Assembly (NCBI RefSeq): GCF_000350225.1
Contig: NW_005179164.1
Location: 62,001-126,000, forward strand
Length of the DNA stretch: 64,000 nt
Direction of reading: 5' to 3'
DNA from: Chondrus crispus
Lineage: Eukaryota; Rhodophyta; Florideophyceae; Gigartinales; Gigartinaceae
A model generated the notes under the pieces. It ran no database searches. It was not told where the DNA came from and saw nothing but the letters and a program-made list of their open reading frames with translations. The position numbers and the translations under genes are program-made. Shown piece after piece: positions 21,816 to 32,996 of the stretch (its first letter is position 1; every line of letters starts with the position of its first letter).

Positions 21816-22140
21816 AGACTAAGTATCTCTGGGAGGGAAGAGCTCGAATTTCTAGTCGCTCTGCGCAAGGTCTTCGCGGGATTAATGAAAAATCACAGGT
21901 AGTATGTGCGCTCAAGTTGTGTGAACAATGGATTAATGTTAGAGAAAAATACTTACAGTGAGGCCCCAGGCGTACACGTGGCAACGTGGAGCGATTGGGG
22001 GAGTGGTGTCGATGGTGACGCTAAATTAAGTCACTTTGGAGACGGTTGTGAAAGTAGGCGGCCCGGTGGTGACCCCGGCAGAGCACCAGGGACGACACGG
22101 AGGGCACTCCTTATACGTTGTATCCCGCCCCGGTTTGGGT

Positions 22141-22152
22141 CTGGGGAGGAAG
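22141..22152 (+). promoter_or_regulatory. polypurine tract of element A
   Basis: CTGGGGAGGAAG, almost all purine, ends three bases before the 3' LTR at 22156, the position required for plus-strand priming. Confidence 0.6.
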
Positions 22153-22155
22153 TCG

Positions 22156-22480
22156 TGTCAGCATAATCTCAAAATTTTTCAGGAGATACTGTACTGTCCG
22201 GGGACTAACCCCGGGCCAGTAGTCCCTTAATAGTGGACCCGATTGGTCCGTATGGTGACAAGTGTCACACGTGGGAAATCTCCCGCTGAAGTTCGATGTA
22301 CCTTCAGGTAGAGGATGCTTTCCCGTGGCTATAAGAGGGCAACAGCACAACAAGAAAATGAAGGGGACGACCCACTATCGCATTTCTGAATAGACCTCTC
22401 GCCCCTTTCGCATAGCGTACACCCTACCTACCCTCACCTTACACCATCTTCCCATCTCTCTTTCCCCTAAGCATATACCA
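22156..22480 (+). repeat. 3' LTR of element A (325 bp)
   Basis: Matches the 5' LTR at 14408-14728; scattered substitutions and a few small indels show an old insertion. Ends ...GCATATACCA; the following AATGG is the probable right target duplication. Confidence 0.9.
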
Positions 22481-23415
22481 AATGGGAAGATAGCTCCGTC
22501 TTATTACAGTGGGTACCACGATATAAGAGCACCCCATGCCAACCTCTTCATACTGCTCTTAATCCGAGGTTGCTACTATTCAAGAATCGCGCACAGGAGG
22601 GCCCATTTTACTCCTGAACGCTGTAGCATCTTACCAATAAGCTGTTGCCTGGACTCGTGCTGCGACCAATTCCAAACCGCTTCATCCCAGAGGAGGCGCT
22701 GGCGCCATTTTGAAGACAACGCGCAGCCTCGGCTATCTCTTTCGACGAAAGGCGCTTGCGCCTCTTCAGCGAGCCGTGAGCCAACGGTGGAAAGTGAGAC
22801 GTCATTTTGGACCACCGTATTGATCCGTGCGTCGGAGAAATGGAACAGGCGGACTGTGGGCGGGACTTCTGAGATGCGTTTGAAATGCCAGCCGAGAAAA
22901 AGCCTGTGTGATTGGAATTACAGTGTTGATGGTGCTTGAAGTTATGATATCGTGCCCAGCGAAAATGGTCCTCTTACTGTGAGGTCGTTCTTATTCAAAG
23001 TGCTCTTATCGGGACACCCCTGTATACGTTTACAAAGGGCAAGTCATCATCCACTACTGCTTGTCATTACAGAAAAGAGGACAAGCGCCCTCTTCGCCCT
23101 TTCGATGACAACACGCATACCTGTGCACGTGTACACGGGTCACATATATGGAGAGATTCGTGTCATTGGGAGCTCGCAATACGGGTGGGTTTGTTTCCCG
23201 CCCAACAACTCTCACGCGATTCACTCAAATTAGAGGCCACGATGTAATCACATCAAGACTGTGCGCAAGCAACCAATTCCCAAAGGGGTTTCGGTATTGA
23301 GAGATGATTCGCTGCTGATTGGACCGTTCAGGAGCATAAGACAGTACGGTACTATTTAATTGAATTCGCAGTCAACTTTCGGTCTACGTCTGGAGAGGAG
23401 ATTAAGGCGATCACT
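22481..23415. other. no supported gene
   Basis: Open frames such as 22576-22815 on the minus strand and 22952-23233 on the plus strand lack recognisable motifs. The last 70 bases before 23416 are in frame with the next ORF, so that gene may start earlier. Confidence 0.4.
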
Positions 23416-23942
23416 ATGAAGAGATACATTCTGGGTGTGCAAAGAGGGTTGAAGTCCGTGTGGGGCTACAATGTGAAATTGCTTGAAGGTGATGTCTTCA
23501 ACTGCCGAGAAGAAGGTCTTATGGCTGTGATAGACATCACATTCAGCTTGCAGCAATCCAAAGGAGTGGTTGCTGAAAGCCACAATGTGCTTTCAAAAGA
23601 AGATGTCACCAAGCTGTACGACTCGTCCCTGCTCGACCAAGCTACTCCACTGGCGTTTCCAGCGTGTATGATTTTCAGTATCGCATTAATAACAGCGATG
23701 TGTCCTTGTTCTTTACTACTTTTGACAATTGCACAGGTCCAAAAAATTATCTGTGGCGGGGAGCTAGTGTGGAAATTTTGCGGAGTTATTGGCAGCCGCG
23801 TAGATGCATCAGAAAAGACGGTGGGAGGGTGGACGGCTGTCAAAGACAAGCCTCAAGAGGTGTGCGTTTAGAACAGGAGCTGTGTAGATGGAAAGCTCAT
23901 GTTTTGAGGATACGGAAGACTATATGCGTGTTCGCACTGTGA
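23416..23942 (+). CDS. hypothetical protein, probably frameshifted
   Basis: The ATG at 23416 opens a 151-codon frame (to 23871) with ordinary composition (RYILGVQRGLKSVWGYNVK, then DITFSLQQSKGVVAESHNVL). The frame is open upstream to about 23355. After the segment LYDSSLLDQATPLAF the protein-like sequence moves to another frame (VYDFQYRINNSDVSLFFTTF, open to 23942), so a frameshift or small intron near 23660 is likely. No family recognised. Confidence 0.35.
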
Positions 23943-24732
23943 GGGGTTGCGGATGCCACATTTTTGGCTGTCAATCCTCGTGCAACGACGTTTGACAAAT
24001 TTGGAACGCCAGCAACTGGGTCGAAACGCATTCGCGCGCACCGTTGGGGCGGTTTGTAAGCATGAGGGAATAACAGGAAGTGGAGTGAAGTGAGGAATGA
24101 CCGTGCGTGGGTTGAGAGGCTCTATTAAAACTTTTCTTTTTGCGGACGGTTAAAATGATGTGAATGTGGCGATGAGGACTGGACAACGTGATCTATCATC
24201 ACTGATGAATTACCGCAATTTAAGGGGTGCCCATGGTATTCTGATCCAGTATCGCAGGGATGCTCGAAGAGAGCTCGCGGTAGACTAACAGCCTGCACTT
24301 CCACGCCGGTGGGGCAGATCAGCGCTAATTGCGAGCGGGAAGTCCTTCCGGTCTGGAAGGGCGCTGGAAGCTAAGCTTCCAGTTTGGAATATTTACTTAC
24401 TGTTGGTTGTATCTGCGTTTTCTGTAGTGTCTGTTCTTCCTCATCTCTGGTGGAGCTACAATTCTATTATTAAGTACGGGTCTGAGTGTAAGGTCTGTGC
24501 TCATGGTGAGGGGAGTCTTCGTTACATTATGCAGTAGTCACCTGTCTCGTTCTGATGCAATCCGGAGTTGCACGTCCTTCTTGGTTTCTTGCTACAATGG
24601 TGAATACCTCCTATCTTACAGTATTACCCCATCTTTCTTGATTCCGCATAAATGATTCAGATATCTTCACACTTCCCCTCCCCTTCTTTTTTTAATGAAT
24701 CAACGTGTTATCCTCGTCGAGCTTACTACGTG
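23943..24732. other. no supported gene; 3' flank of copia G
   Basis: Follows the RNase H of the minus-strand copia element and should hold its polypurine tract and 3' LTR, but no matching second LTR exists in the window. A small palindrome, CTGGAAGCTAAGCTTCCAG, lies at about 24364-24382. Confidence 0.4.
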
Positions 24733-25068
24733 TTACTCAATGGGATGGTTGATTTTGTTGGTTTGAAGTAATGTCGTAAGGGCACTGTTTGCACCTCTTT
24801 TGGTAAGGGTATCAGCGGGATTGTGTATACTCTTGATGAGACCGATGTTTGAGATAATCATTACGTCGTATGCCTCCCTTGTAGATGCAATATCTGCCAT
24901 GATCCGCTTTTCGGTTGTGTACTTCTTTCTCGTGAGAACATCGAAAAGTATTTTCGAATCTGTCAACATGAGCAATGGTAATGGTCTACCCATGATTCTT
25001 TGTAAGTCATACCTGATAATAAAGGAATTGTCAAATCCATCCGCGAAAGACAGAGCTTCAGCTGCCAT
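24733..25068 (-). pseudogene. copia-type RNase H of element G
   Basis: AEALSFADGFDNSF carries the Glu motif; LLMLTDSKILFDVLTRKKY and TEKRIMADIASTREAYD follow, and IHNPADTLTKRG ends the domain, as in copia RNase H (NPAD.LTK). The domain reads without interruption, but its connection to RT is lost. Confidence 0.85.
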
Positions 25069-25520
25069 GCTCGATCTTGCAACACGCTTGGACTTGTGAG
25101 AGGAGTAGTGTATAATACATCAGTGGTTGAACTTGTCTGCTAAAAGTATTATGAAACACAGCTGACTTCTGTAGTCATGATTGTTTTGAAAGGAGTCGGT
25201 GTACGTCACAATGAAGAGTGAGTTAAAATCAAGCTTGGTGTATGAAACCTTAATGTGTGGCGTTTTGTGAAGGTGTGCTACAATTTTGTTAATTAAAATG
25301 CGAGATTCCTTAGAGAAAAGACTTTCCGCTATCTAGGTCGCCATGGACACCGCACAAACAATATCAGGACGTGAGTGAACTATCCACAAACGTTTGGCTC
25401 TCAAGGATGTGTACTGGGCAAATCCATCGTCCGTTGATATCCTCCTCAGACGAGAAATATACTTGTTTTGAGATAAGCAGCGTTTGTCTCCTTCTTCTGA
25501 TAGTGCGACGCCGGTGAAGG

Positions 25521-25956
25521 TCAGCGGTGGTGTTTGTAATTCCTTGGTATTAAAACGTCTTGCGGTGGTAGCTGTGGACCGCTTTTTGAATTCGGCATTA
25601 CCGGCCCGGAGAAAATCATCAACATAATTTCCCGATAGACCAACAAGTCGATTTCCAATTCTCTTAAAAATAGGGAAAGGTCTCCATCGGTGGCTTCCAT
25701 TTTGAGATCTTTTGTGTGATGGTCTTTGCTCGTTTCTCCCCAGTAGTCTCCTGATTCTGTTAGCCCATACAAGGGCTTAATTACTTGTACTAACTCATTT
25801 GAGGACAACTGCAAAATGTCCAGCTTTATAAAAATCTTGCGTTTTAAATTCTTTGCAGCCTGTTGGTAAGCTTGGTTGACATCCGAGGACCATAGGTTGA
25901 ACCCAAAAACTGCGGCAAGAGCAACCAATATTCGAACTGAGTGATGGCGTAGTGTC
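25521..25956 (-). pseudogene. copia-type reverse transcriptase of element G, main part
   Basis: TTLRHHSVRILVALAAVFGF, then SSDVNQAYQQA with the first catalytic Asp and VIKPLYGLTESGDYW are classic copia RT blocks. The YVDD region is degraded (LLVYREIMLM). The start of the domain lies beyond the insertion, at 27585-27782. Confidence 0.85.
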
Positions 25957-25984
25957 GTTGATGTATACATCAACGACACTACGC
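25947..25984. repeat. perfect 38-bp palindrome at an insertion edge
   Basis: 25947-25965 pairs exactly with 25966-25984. One arm is genuine copia RT coding sequence; the other is its inverted duplicate at the very edge of the inserted segment 25962-27579. Confidence 0.95.
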
Positions 25985-27579
25985 GTTCCGGCCTGACACC
26001 GCAATATTGAGGCTGGCGCATAACTCAACTTCTTTAATTTCTCGAGGCGTGTCCATCTAATAACAGCAGTACATGTTTGTGTTGTGACACAAACTTGTAG
26101 CATAAACACCCCCAGCGATAGGGGTTTATGCACAGTTGGACCGAGACCCTTGTCGATCGGGAAGACGGGGGTGAAGCGGGACACCAGCTAACGGCACCGG
26201 GCAGCGGGCCTGGGTAACGTGGTAGAGCGCAACGGGGAGGACGCAGGCACGCGCGAGCGATTCGACGCCTCAACGCCCCCGCGCGGTACTCGGTAACGAT
26301 CCAGTACCGACGGGCGGAGGCGGAGCCGGTTCGTGGGCGTGCCGCGTGCGTTCTCAACCCACGCTCGGTGCCGCTCTAAGGTAATTAGCGAGCGTTACCT
26401 TAGAATAANNNNNNNNNNNNNNNNNNNNNNNNNNNNNNNNNNNNNNNNNNNNNNNNNNNNNNNNNNNNNNNNNNNNNNNNNNNNNNNNNNNNNNNNNNNN
26501 NNNNNNNNTCAGGCCGGAACCAGGGTCCAACGGTCCAGCAACAACCAACAAGAGTTGCCGACGGCACAGCCCTACGGAGTGTCCGATTCTCCCTTTCGCT
26601 TTAAGTGGGTTTGCGGCCCACAGTAGCTCAAATCCCTGATAGGGGGGGCAAAAGGAAGATGCCCGGCCCGGGATGAATGGTGGTAGAGTCTTGTACAGGC
26701 AGCTGCTCGGCGAGTTCGGGGCGGTGATTAACAAGCCGGGCCCGATGGGTCGTAAAGCCAATGCTCGCTGGGCGCCTGGTACACCTTATACCCTTGATAA
26801 GGTCTTCCACCGGGGCGTCGCAACGCAGCCCGACGGGAATTAGCAAACACGTAGCAGCTCTACACCTCCGTACTGCCTGATAGCAAAGTACCGACATCGG
26901 AACGGTCGCAACCTGTATCCGATGGAACCAACACTGTCCTGTATACACAACAGGACCTTCGAGGAAGACGTCGTCGCAACAGCCTCCGTCGGGGGACGTA
27001 AACAAGTAGCAGCGCTACACCCACGTTTCGCCCGATGGCTATGACACCTACACCGGTCCGGTCGCAACCAAAGCCGATGGCACTAACAACAAACAAAAGA
27101 ACCAACACAAGAGCCCGATGACTCCAGTCGTCACAATGCCGATCGCAATCAGGCACCGTGGAACCAACAGAAGGTAAGGGAATAGAAATAGATATAGAAA
27201 TAGAAATGGATAGGTGAAATAAAGGAAAAGGGAAGGGAACCCCCGAGCGCAAAGAATAACGTAATCTGTGGTAAAATGGAGCGTCTTGGGAAAGACGGAC
27301 TTCGACCAAGGCGATATTCAACTCTGGCAACTCGGGTTACCTTTACTGACTTGGTGGTCAGAGGGCTAAGGTATATATCGCCCCGCCGGAGCCACTACAG
27401 TAGCTCTCGGCGCTAGATCCTAGATCTAATCTAATGTTAAATAACTAATCTGCAACTAATTAAAATTAATGATTAAAATAATAAAGTGAAATAATTTTCA
27501 CTTGTCACCCCCCATTTGTCATACCCCTCAATTCCTTTTCTTTTCACCCCCTCACGGTGCAGCCGATTATTGCACTACA
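25962..27579 (-). mobile_element. LTR-containing insertion in RT of element G (1618 bp)
   Basis: Flanked by perfect 5-bp duplications GTTGA (25957-25961 and 27580-27584). Rejoining the flanks restores the RT motif around VHNSTTL. About 26509-27579 is an LTR of the element D family in reverse orientation, starting TGTAGTGCAATAATCGG on the minus strand. The remaining roughly 450 bp beyond the N gap is unlike the LTR and GC-rich. GTTCCGGCCTGA at 25985-25996 reappears inverted as TCAGGCCGGAAC at 26509-26520, so the left part is rearranged. Confidence 0.75.
26409..26508. other. assembly gap (100 N)
   Basis: One hundred undetermined bases close to the end of the LTR copy; probably a nominal gap of unknown true size. 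Confidence 0.99.
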
Positions 27580-27584
27580 GTTGA

Positions 27585-27782
27585 GTTGTGAACCAGGAAG
27601 GGCTTTTCGCGATCGCGGTGACCACCAAGAACGAACTGGGCTTTTAGAAGCTCGGTACCATTATCTCCGTGCTTGATGCCAAGGATAAAACGAGTAGGAA
27701 TTATATTTGGTCTTTCGCCTGCCCCTTCTCGCAGAACAATTTTAAACGTTCCCTTCTCGATGAGCCCCGTGAGTTCCTTCAA
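27585..27782 (-). pseudogene. copia RT of element G, N-terminal part
   Basis: MKELTGLIEKGTFKIV, then RFILGIKHGDNGTELLKAQF and GHRDREKPFLVHNS are the first blocks of copia RT (KH.DG...KA..V..GH.D). It is cut at the LTR insertion and resumes at 25956. Confidence 0.85.
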
Positions 27783-27797
27783 CTTTGCTTCTTCAAA

Positions 27798-28833
27798 TTA
27801 TCCGCTTCTCGGATCGCGTGGGCTGATGACCTCTGTATACAAAATGCCGCTTCCTCGAACTGCGTCTCTCACTAAAAATGTTGGAACGTATCTATCGGTT
27901 TCTGTTCTCACCTTTGCACTGCGTCTCAGCTCGTGATCTTGATTAATTTGAGAAAGCTGCCTGTGTTTCGCGTGAGGTTGGGAGGATTCGGTATTGGTAT
28001 CTGTTATGGCATGCTTAATTTGGGAAATGTTAAACTGGTGGTGCAAATGCTTCGAGATTTCCAGTATCACAGACTTGTCGTGATGCACTTTAGATATTCT
28101 AAATGGTCCTTCCCATTTCCGCTTTCGTTCCCGGTAGACATAAACCATCTCTTCGCGGTGAAATTTATGCTTTGCGGAGGGGGGTATTTTCTTTCGGATA
28201 GCCAAGTCAATGCGATTTTTTGTTATGATTGTTTCGAATTCTTTCCGAGCCAGGGCAAGAGCATTCATTTTTTCTTTGTAGGTTGGGTGAGATTTAAGGG
28301 ATGATTTGTCAGAGTGATCTCTAAGAAGCCTTGGTAATGTCCCAAAAAGCAAAAGTGAGGGGACCAATCCACTTGGGCCTGCTGTATCATTAATTGCCTT
28401 CATAGCCAGAGATAGACATAGTGGTGCTGAGAAATTGGGATTCGACATAGAAACCTTGCGGTAAATGCGTCTAAGAAGAGCATGATACGTTTCGCCGCTT
28501 CCCAGGGAGTTATGTGACTCCACTCTTGTGTGACGCAGTGTAATCTCTGCCTCCTCACATTGCCTTTGCCAGTGATCAGATTTACAGAACGCGGTTCCCT
28601 GATCGGTCAACATTTTTAGAAGATAGCCTGTGTAAAAAGTAACCCAACAATACAAGAAAGTATTCTAAATGGCTTCCGATGACTGGGACGGTAAAAGTCG
28701 AGCAGCAGAAAAATTCGTATCTCTGTCCACGACGTGTAGTACTGGATTCCCTTTCAGGAACATCAAGTCCAGTCTCACTTCTCTGTTAAAAATTATTTCG
28801 TTTGGCATTCGCACTTTGAAAGTCACAGGCTTA
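27798..28833 (-). pseudogene. copia integrase of element G
   Basis: Two frames: 28833-28665 has LDLMFLKGNPVLHVVDRDT with the first catalytic Asp of the core, and 28655-27798 has LTDQGTAFCKSDHW (second Asp), then VESHNSLGSGETYH (catalytic Glu) and a long C-terminal region (EEMVYVYRERKRKWEGPFRI). A frame change lies near 28660. The zinc domain is lost at the junction with element E. Confidence 0.85.
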
Positions 28834-29349
28834 GACGAGTATGTCACGGTCGACGAGTACGTCCGACAGAACTTGTTGGACGCGGCGCGGTTCGCGGCTA
28901 TTCAGATGGCACGCGCGATCAAGACTCCATCCGGACGCGGTGCTGTGGCACAGGAGAATCGCGCGAGCGCGTGGAAGTCGCGGTGGCGCCACGCTCCTTG
29001 TCGGACACCTGCCGCAACGGCCCGTGACTTGTTGTACGTCCGTTGCGATGGCGAGGAGAAGTACCACGTCTCGCTACTGAACCTCTTCGGTCGGTACCGC
29101 CACTACGAAGGTATCGCGCCCGACGTCCGCTTGGTGGCCTTCCCGCGCCCCTTTGACATCTGCTACAGTGACGCATACCGAGCGCGGTGGGGTGAAGACG
29201 CGGCACGCGAGAGCCGGCTGCGCTGGCGCCGAGTGGACGATTTCTTCCACATGTGGCACAACACCGAGTTTTTCTCGGGGCCCAGCGCAGTGCGGCGCTG
29301 TCTGTATCCCGCGCTTCCGGCGAACCGGTCGACATTCGAGGCACCGTAG
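28834..29349 (+). other. antisense open frame in the 3' region of element E
   Basis: An uninterrupted plus-strand frame runs from the element boundary to a stop at 29349 with protein-like stretches (DLLYVRCDGEEKYHVSLLNL and VDDFFHMWHNTEFFSG). Its position, antisense between pol and the 3' end, matches the antisense gene in element A. Two minus-strand frames are open over much of the same DNA because it is GC-rich, so coding status is uncertain. Confidence 0.3.
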
Positions 29350-29868
29350 TACCGGAGCGTACCGACCCTGAACGCCATGGCGTACGTCGCGGTGCATTGG
29401 TAGCCGCTCGGCCGGACGGAGTCCGTCCAAACGGAGCGAACGCGCGTCTTGGTGTGCGCGATCGTGCTCTCTGAATGGGCGATCCTGGCCTTCTTGGTGC
29501 TTCCTGCAAGCTGCCCGCAAGGGTATGCCGTTCTTCACGAAGTTCCCGGACTCGCGACTGCTCGCGAGACGCGACTAACCGGTCGGTGAGCGCGGCGTGC
29601 TGTTCCGCCTCTTGGCAAGGCTCATCGATTTGATCCGCCCGGTCGTTGTCGCGGAGATCCTCGAGGGCACTGCGTTCGACGCAACGTACGCAAAGCAGCT
29701 ACTGACCTTCGTGGAGGGCATGGATTCGAGCGGCCGACCAGACTTTCTGTGGTTCAGCTGGAACCAGCGGTGCACCCTACCTATGCCCTCCGGGGTCAAG
29801 CCGAGGTCAGCGCCACCGATGGCGCCGCGGCCCCGACCTGGCTGACGCGACCGACGCAGTCGATGCAG

Positions 29869-30499
29869 TCAACCCGGTCGCCGCTGGCGAAGCCAGTATG
29901 TTGCCGGCCGATAACGGTGGCGCGCCAGCGCGCGGTGCTGCAACCAATGCGGCGAGGAGTGTGGCTGCGGCCGCGGTGCCGGTCTGCGGCGGGTCCGCTC
30001 GCGTGGGCTCAATTCAGAGCCGCTCGCCGAAGGGGGTTTGTCACGAGCGGTGAGACTTAAGAGAACCCCCCGGTTCCGTGGGATTGTCGGCCCCCACCGT
30101 CCATAGGTATCGTCCGATGCGACGTACCCATACCAGCGAACCGTATATTCGATTCCGCAACGGTTCATACGGTGTCCTACAATGCGATCAACGACGTATT
30201 CCACGCGCGGCGTTGCGGCTTGTGCGTCCGATTCGGTCGAGGTGGCCGGGGTGACGGTATCCCCCCGGACCGTGCGGCATCTTCTTAACGCGGTCGAAGC
30301 TCACGCGACTTTCCACGCCGTCCTGTTCGAAGAGGACTGTGGTATTCGTGGCGGAGCGCACGCGAAACGGACCCTCTGTCTTTGGTAGAAGTTTGACAGA
30401 GAGCTCGTCCGTTCCGGTCGTACCTTGCGCACGCGTGAGTGGCTCGACGCCTGTCAACGGTCGGGGCGGGCGATCAACGTAGATGAAATTGCCAGCCAC
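29869..30499 (-). pseudogene. integrase C-terminus and chromodomain of element E
   Basis: 30499-30188 gives the post-catalytic GPY/F-like module (TEGPFRVRSATNTTVLFEQD, then RVSFDRVKKM). 30204-29869 begins EYVVDRIVGHR and GIEYTVRWYGY, a chromodomain; the aromatic Y and W residues are present, but the final helix is changed. In chromoviruses this module is thought to steer integration to marked chromatin. Confidence 0.75.
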
Positions 30500-31393
30500 A
30501 ACGACCGGACGGAAGTGGACCTTCTTGTCAAATCGTGCTCATACCGCTTTTGCGATGCGGTTAATTTCGTCCGAACACGGTCGAGCGCGTCGCAAAGCTT
30601 GCCCAGCGTAGCGTGCTTGTACTGCACCGGGGTCCGCGGGTCCTCTCTATGGATCCCTGCGTCCTGCGGTACAGTACCAGGTAGAATTATACCGGACGGT
30701 GGGCTCGTTAACACCAGGTCGAACGGAGTCGTCTCCGTCGACCGGTGGACCTGCGTATTGTACGCGATGGTCAGCGGCTGCACGTAGTCGTCCCAATCGC
30801 GCTAGTGCTCCTCCACGTAGTTAAAGAGACACTGCACCAGCGTGCGATTGAACCGTTCGGTCTGACCGTTCGACTGGAGGTGGAAGGCCGTCGTGAGATA
30901 ATGCCGCACCCCCAGGAGGCCGCACACTGCGTCGAAGATTACCTCGGCAAATTGAGGACCATTGTCGGTTAGAACGTAGCGCGACGCTCCGTAGACGTAG
31001 ACCCAGTTGTCCAAAAACGCGTTTGCGACGACCGAAGCGGTTTTGATCCGGAGCGGGATACTGCGCGTTAGCTTGGAGAACCGTTCGGTAATTACCAACA
31101 CGTGTTGGTTTCCGTGCGCGGTCTTGGGCAGGGGCCCAGGAGGTCCATCGCGACAAACTTCAGGGGCCTGCCGTGGGGAATAGCTTGACATCCTTCTGGT
31201 TCTTGACAAACGTCCCGCGGGTCGCAGCGCACGAGGGGCAATTCCGTACGGTCAAAAACGAGTCGCTGGCCATGTGTGCCCAATAGTACTCCCTGCTAAG
31301 GGTATAGTACATACGCGTCGCACCCAGGTGACCTGCCAACCTCGGAAGGTGTGCCAGATACAGTGCCCGGAGGCGCAACCGAGTCGGTACCAC
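30454..31393 (-). pseudogene. integrase core of element E, broken
   Basis: 31393-31160 holds the intact HHCC zinc domain (HLPRLAGHLGATRMYY, NCPSCAA). The core includes LVITERFSKLTR, LTDNGPQFAE (second Asp) and SNGQTERFNRTL (Glu), and 30783-30454 carries IAYNTQVHRSTETTPFDLVL. Several frame changes separate the parts. Confidence 0.85.
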
Positions 31394-31761
31394 TCGCTGC
31401 AGGGTCCCATCCAGCTGGGACTTCCTGACCAGAAACCCGTAGCGGTGGATGTCGAACTTCGAGTTCGGCGTCCCGACGGTTTCGGCAGCGAAGGGACAGA
31501 ATGCGTCCTCAGCTTGTTCGCATAGAATTCCTCAACAGAAATAGACGCAGCGTCGCGTTCCTACGTAGTAATCGCGAGCGCGTGACAACCGTCCCGACGG
31601 TCTCGAGGCGGGTCCCAGGGCACCTTGTCCAGGAGGGGCTCGCTGCCCTCATCAAAGTGAACCGCAAACCACGGGACCTCGTCGTCGACCGGTTCGGTGT
31701 CTCCGCCATCGGTTCGTAGGCGCGATACGCCGTCCACGAGTTGGTTCTTGACTCCTGGGCG

Positions 31762-32140
31762 TTATTGTACCTCGTAGTCGTACTCCGCCAAGCGTAGGCG
31801 CCAGCTAGCGAGCTGACCGGAACTGTCCGCTAAATTGAGGACCCAGCGTAGGGCCTCGTGGTCCATGCGGAGGTTGAACACGCTTCCGTATAGGTACGGC
31901 CGTAGCGTGAGAATGCTCCACACTACGGCCAAGCATTCCTTTTCGGTAGTCGTATATTCGCGCTCCGCATCGGTCAACGCGCGGCTCCAATATCCGACCG
32001 GTCAAGTACCTCCTTTGGGTTGCTCCTGTAGAAGAGCTCAACCCACTTGGTGTCCGCATGCGTCTGTGTCCAGCGTATATTTCCATCCGTAGCGGGGCAG
32101 CGCGACGATTGGCGACGACACGAAGCACCGCTTCAATTCC
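31762..32140 (-). pseudogene. RNase H of element E
   Basis: YTLDTDACGHQVG at the end of the RT frame supplies the first Asp. After a frame change, TTEKECLAVVWSILTLRPYL and LRMDHEALRWVLN follow (the TDH position reads MDH, Asp kept). Confidence 0.8.
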
Positions 32141-32996
32141 TCAAACGCCGAGTATTCCGTATCGGTTAGTACCTCAAACTCGTAGGGCTGCTGATTCTTG
32201 CCGGTCTTCTTGTTCAGTGGCGCGGCGATCTTCGCGAATGCTTGAACAAACCATCGGTAAACGTTGCACATCCCGAGAAAGGATCGCAGTTCCGGTTGGT
32301 TCGAAGGCGCGCCCTCGCGCTCGATCGCGATGACGTTGCGTCGCTCCACCTCCAACCGTCCCGGACGGATGGCGTGCCCGAGGTAGGTTACGGAGGTGTC
32401 AAGAAACGCGCATTTCGCTAATTTTAGCGACGCGCCCGCAGTATGTAGCAGCCGTAGTACCTCGCGCACGTGCGCCATATGTTCCGTAACGCTTCGCGAG
32501 TAGACAATGACGTCATCGAGGTAGACCAGCGCGGTCTCCCATTTCACGCGCGACAGAATAATGTCGACCGCTCGGTGAAATGTCACCGGCGCGTTTTTGA
32601 GACCGAACGGCATGCGCAGAAAGCGGTAGAGGCCAGAATGCGACGCGAGCGTAATTTTATCGCGATCCTCCTTGGCGATCTCCACCTGCCAATACCCTCT
32701 ATTACAGTCTAGCGTGGTAAAGACAGTGGCATCGCCGAGCGAGTCGATGCATTCGTCCATGTGCGGTAGAGGGTAGGAGTCCCGAACCGTGACGGCGTTT
32801 ACCCTGCGATAGTCCACGCAGAACCGCATGGTCCCGTCTTTTTAGGGAAGAAGACCACGGGGCTCGCCCACTCGGCCGATGTCGGTTCGATGAATCCCGC
32901 GCGCAGCATGCCGTCGATTTCCTTCTTCTCCTTCTCTCGCGCGATGGGTCCTGCTCGGTACGGTGCTTGGTAGATCGGCTTCACACCGGGCTTCAT
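32141..32996 (-). pseudogene. reverse transcriptase of element E
   Basis: IYQAPYRAGPIAREKEKKEI and FIEPTSAEWASPVVFFPKK open the domain (32996-32799). After a one-base frame change, MRFCVDYRRVNAVTV, DCNRGYWQVEI, RMPFGLKNAPVTFHRA and catalytic YLDD (in LVYLDDVIVYSRS) follow without interruption. Confidence 0.9.

Larger units (their letters stand above)
14408..22480 (+). mobile_element. Ty3/gypsy LTR retrotransposon A, decayed
   Basis: LTRs at 14408-14728 and 22156-22480 start TGTCAGC and end in CA. They are flanked by AATGA on the left and AATGG on the right, a probable 5-bp target duplication with one mismatch. A primer-binding site and polypurine tract lie in the correct places. The order gag, protease, RT, RNase H, integrase (14728-19357) is that of Ty3/gypsy. 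No chromodomain follows the integrase. At least six frame changes and one in-frame stop make it non-autonomous. The 2.8 kb between integrase and 3' LTR is unusual: it carries an antisense gene and a solo LTR of another family. Confidence 0.9.
24733..28833 (-). mobile_element. Ty1/copia-type retrotransposon G, decayed and 5'-truncated
   Basis: On the minus strand the order is integrase (28833-27798), RT (27782-25521), RNase H (25068-24733), the order of copia elements. The RT is split by an LTR-containing insertion (25962-27579). The upstream part (gag, protease, integrase zinc domain) is cut off at 28833 where GC-rich element E begins. Frames are broken in several places. Its pol resembles that of copia F at 40-54 kb in the integrase region, but the two are clearly diverged. 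Confidence 0.85.

Noticed and set aside
28669..28833. Upstream extension of the antisense frame of element E into copia G
   Set aside because: The frame before 28834 is antisense to copia integrase and continues only by chance across the boundary.
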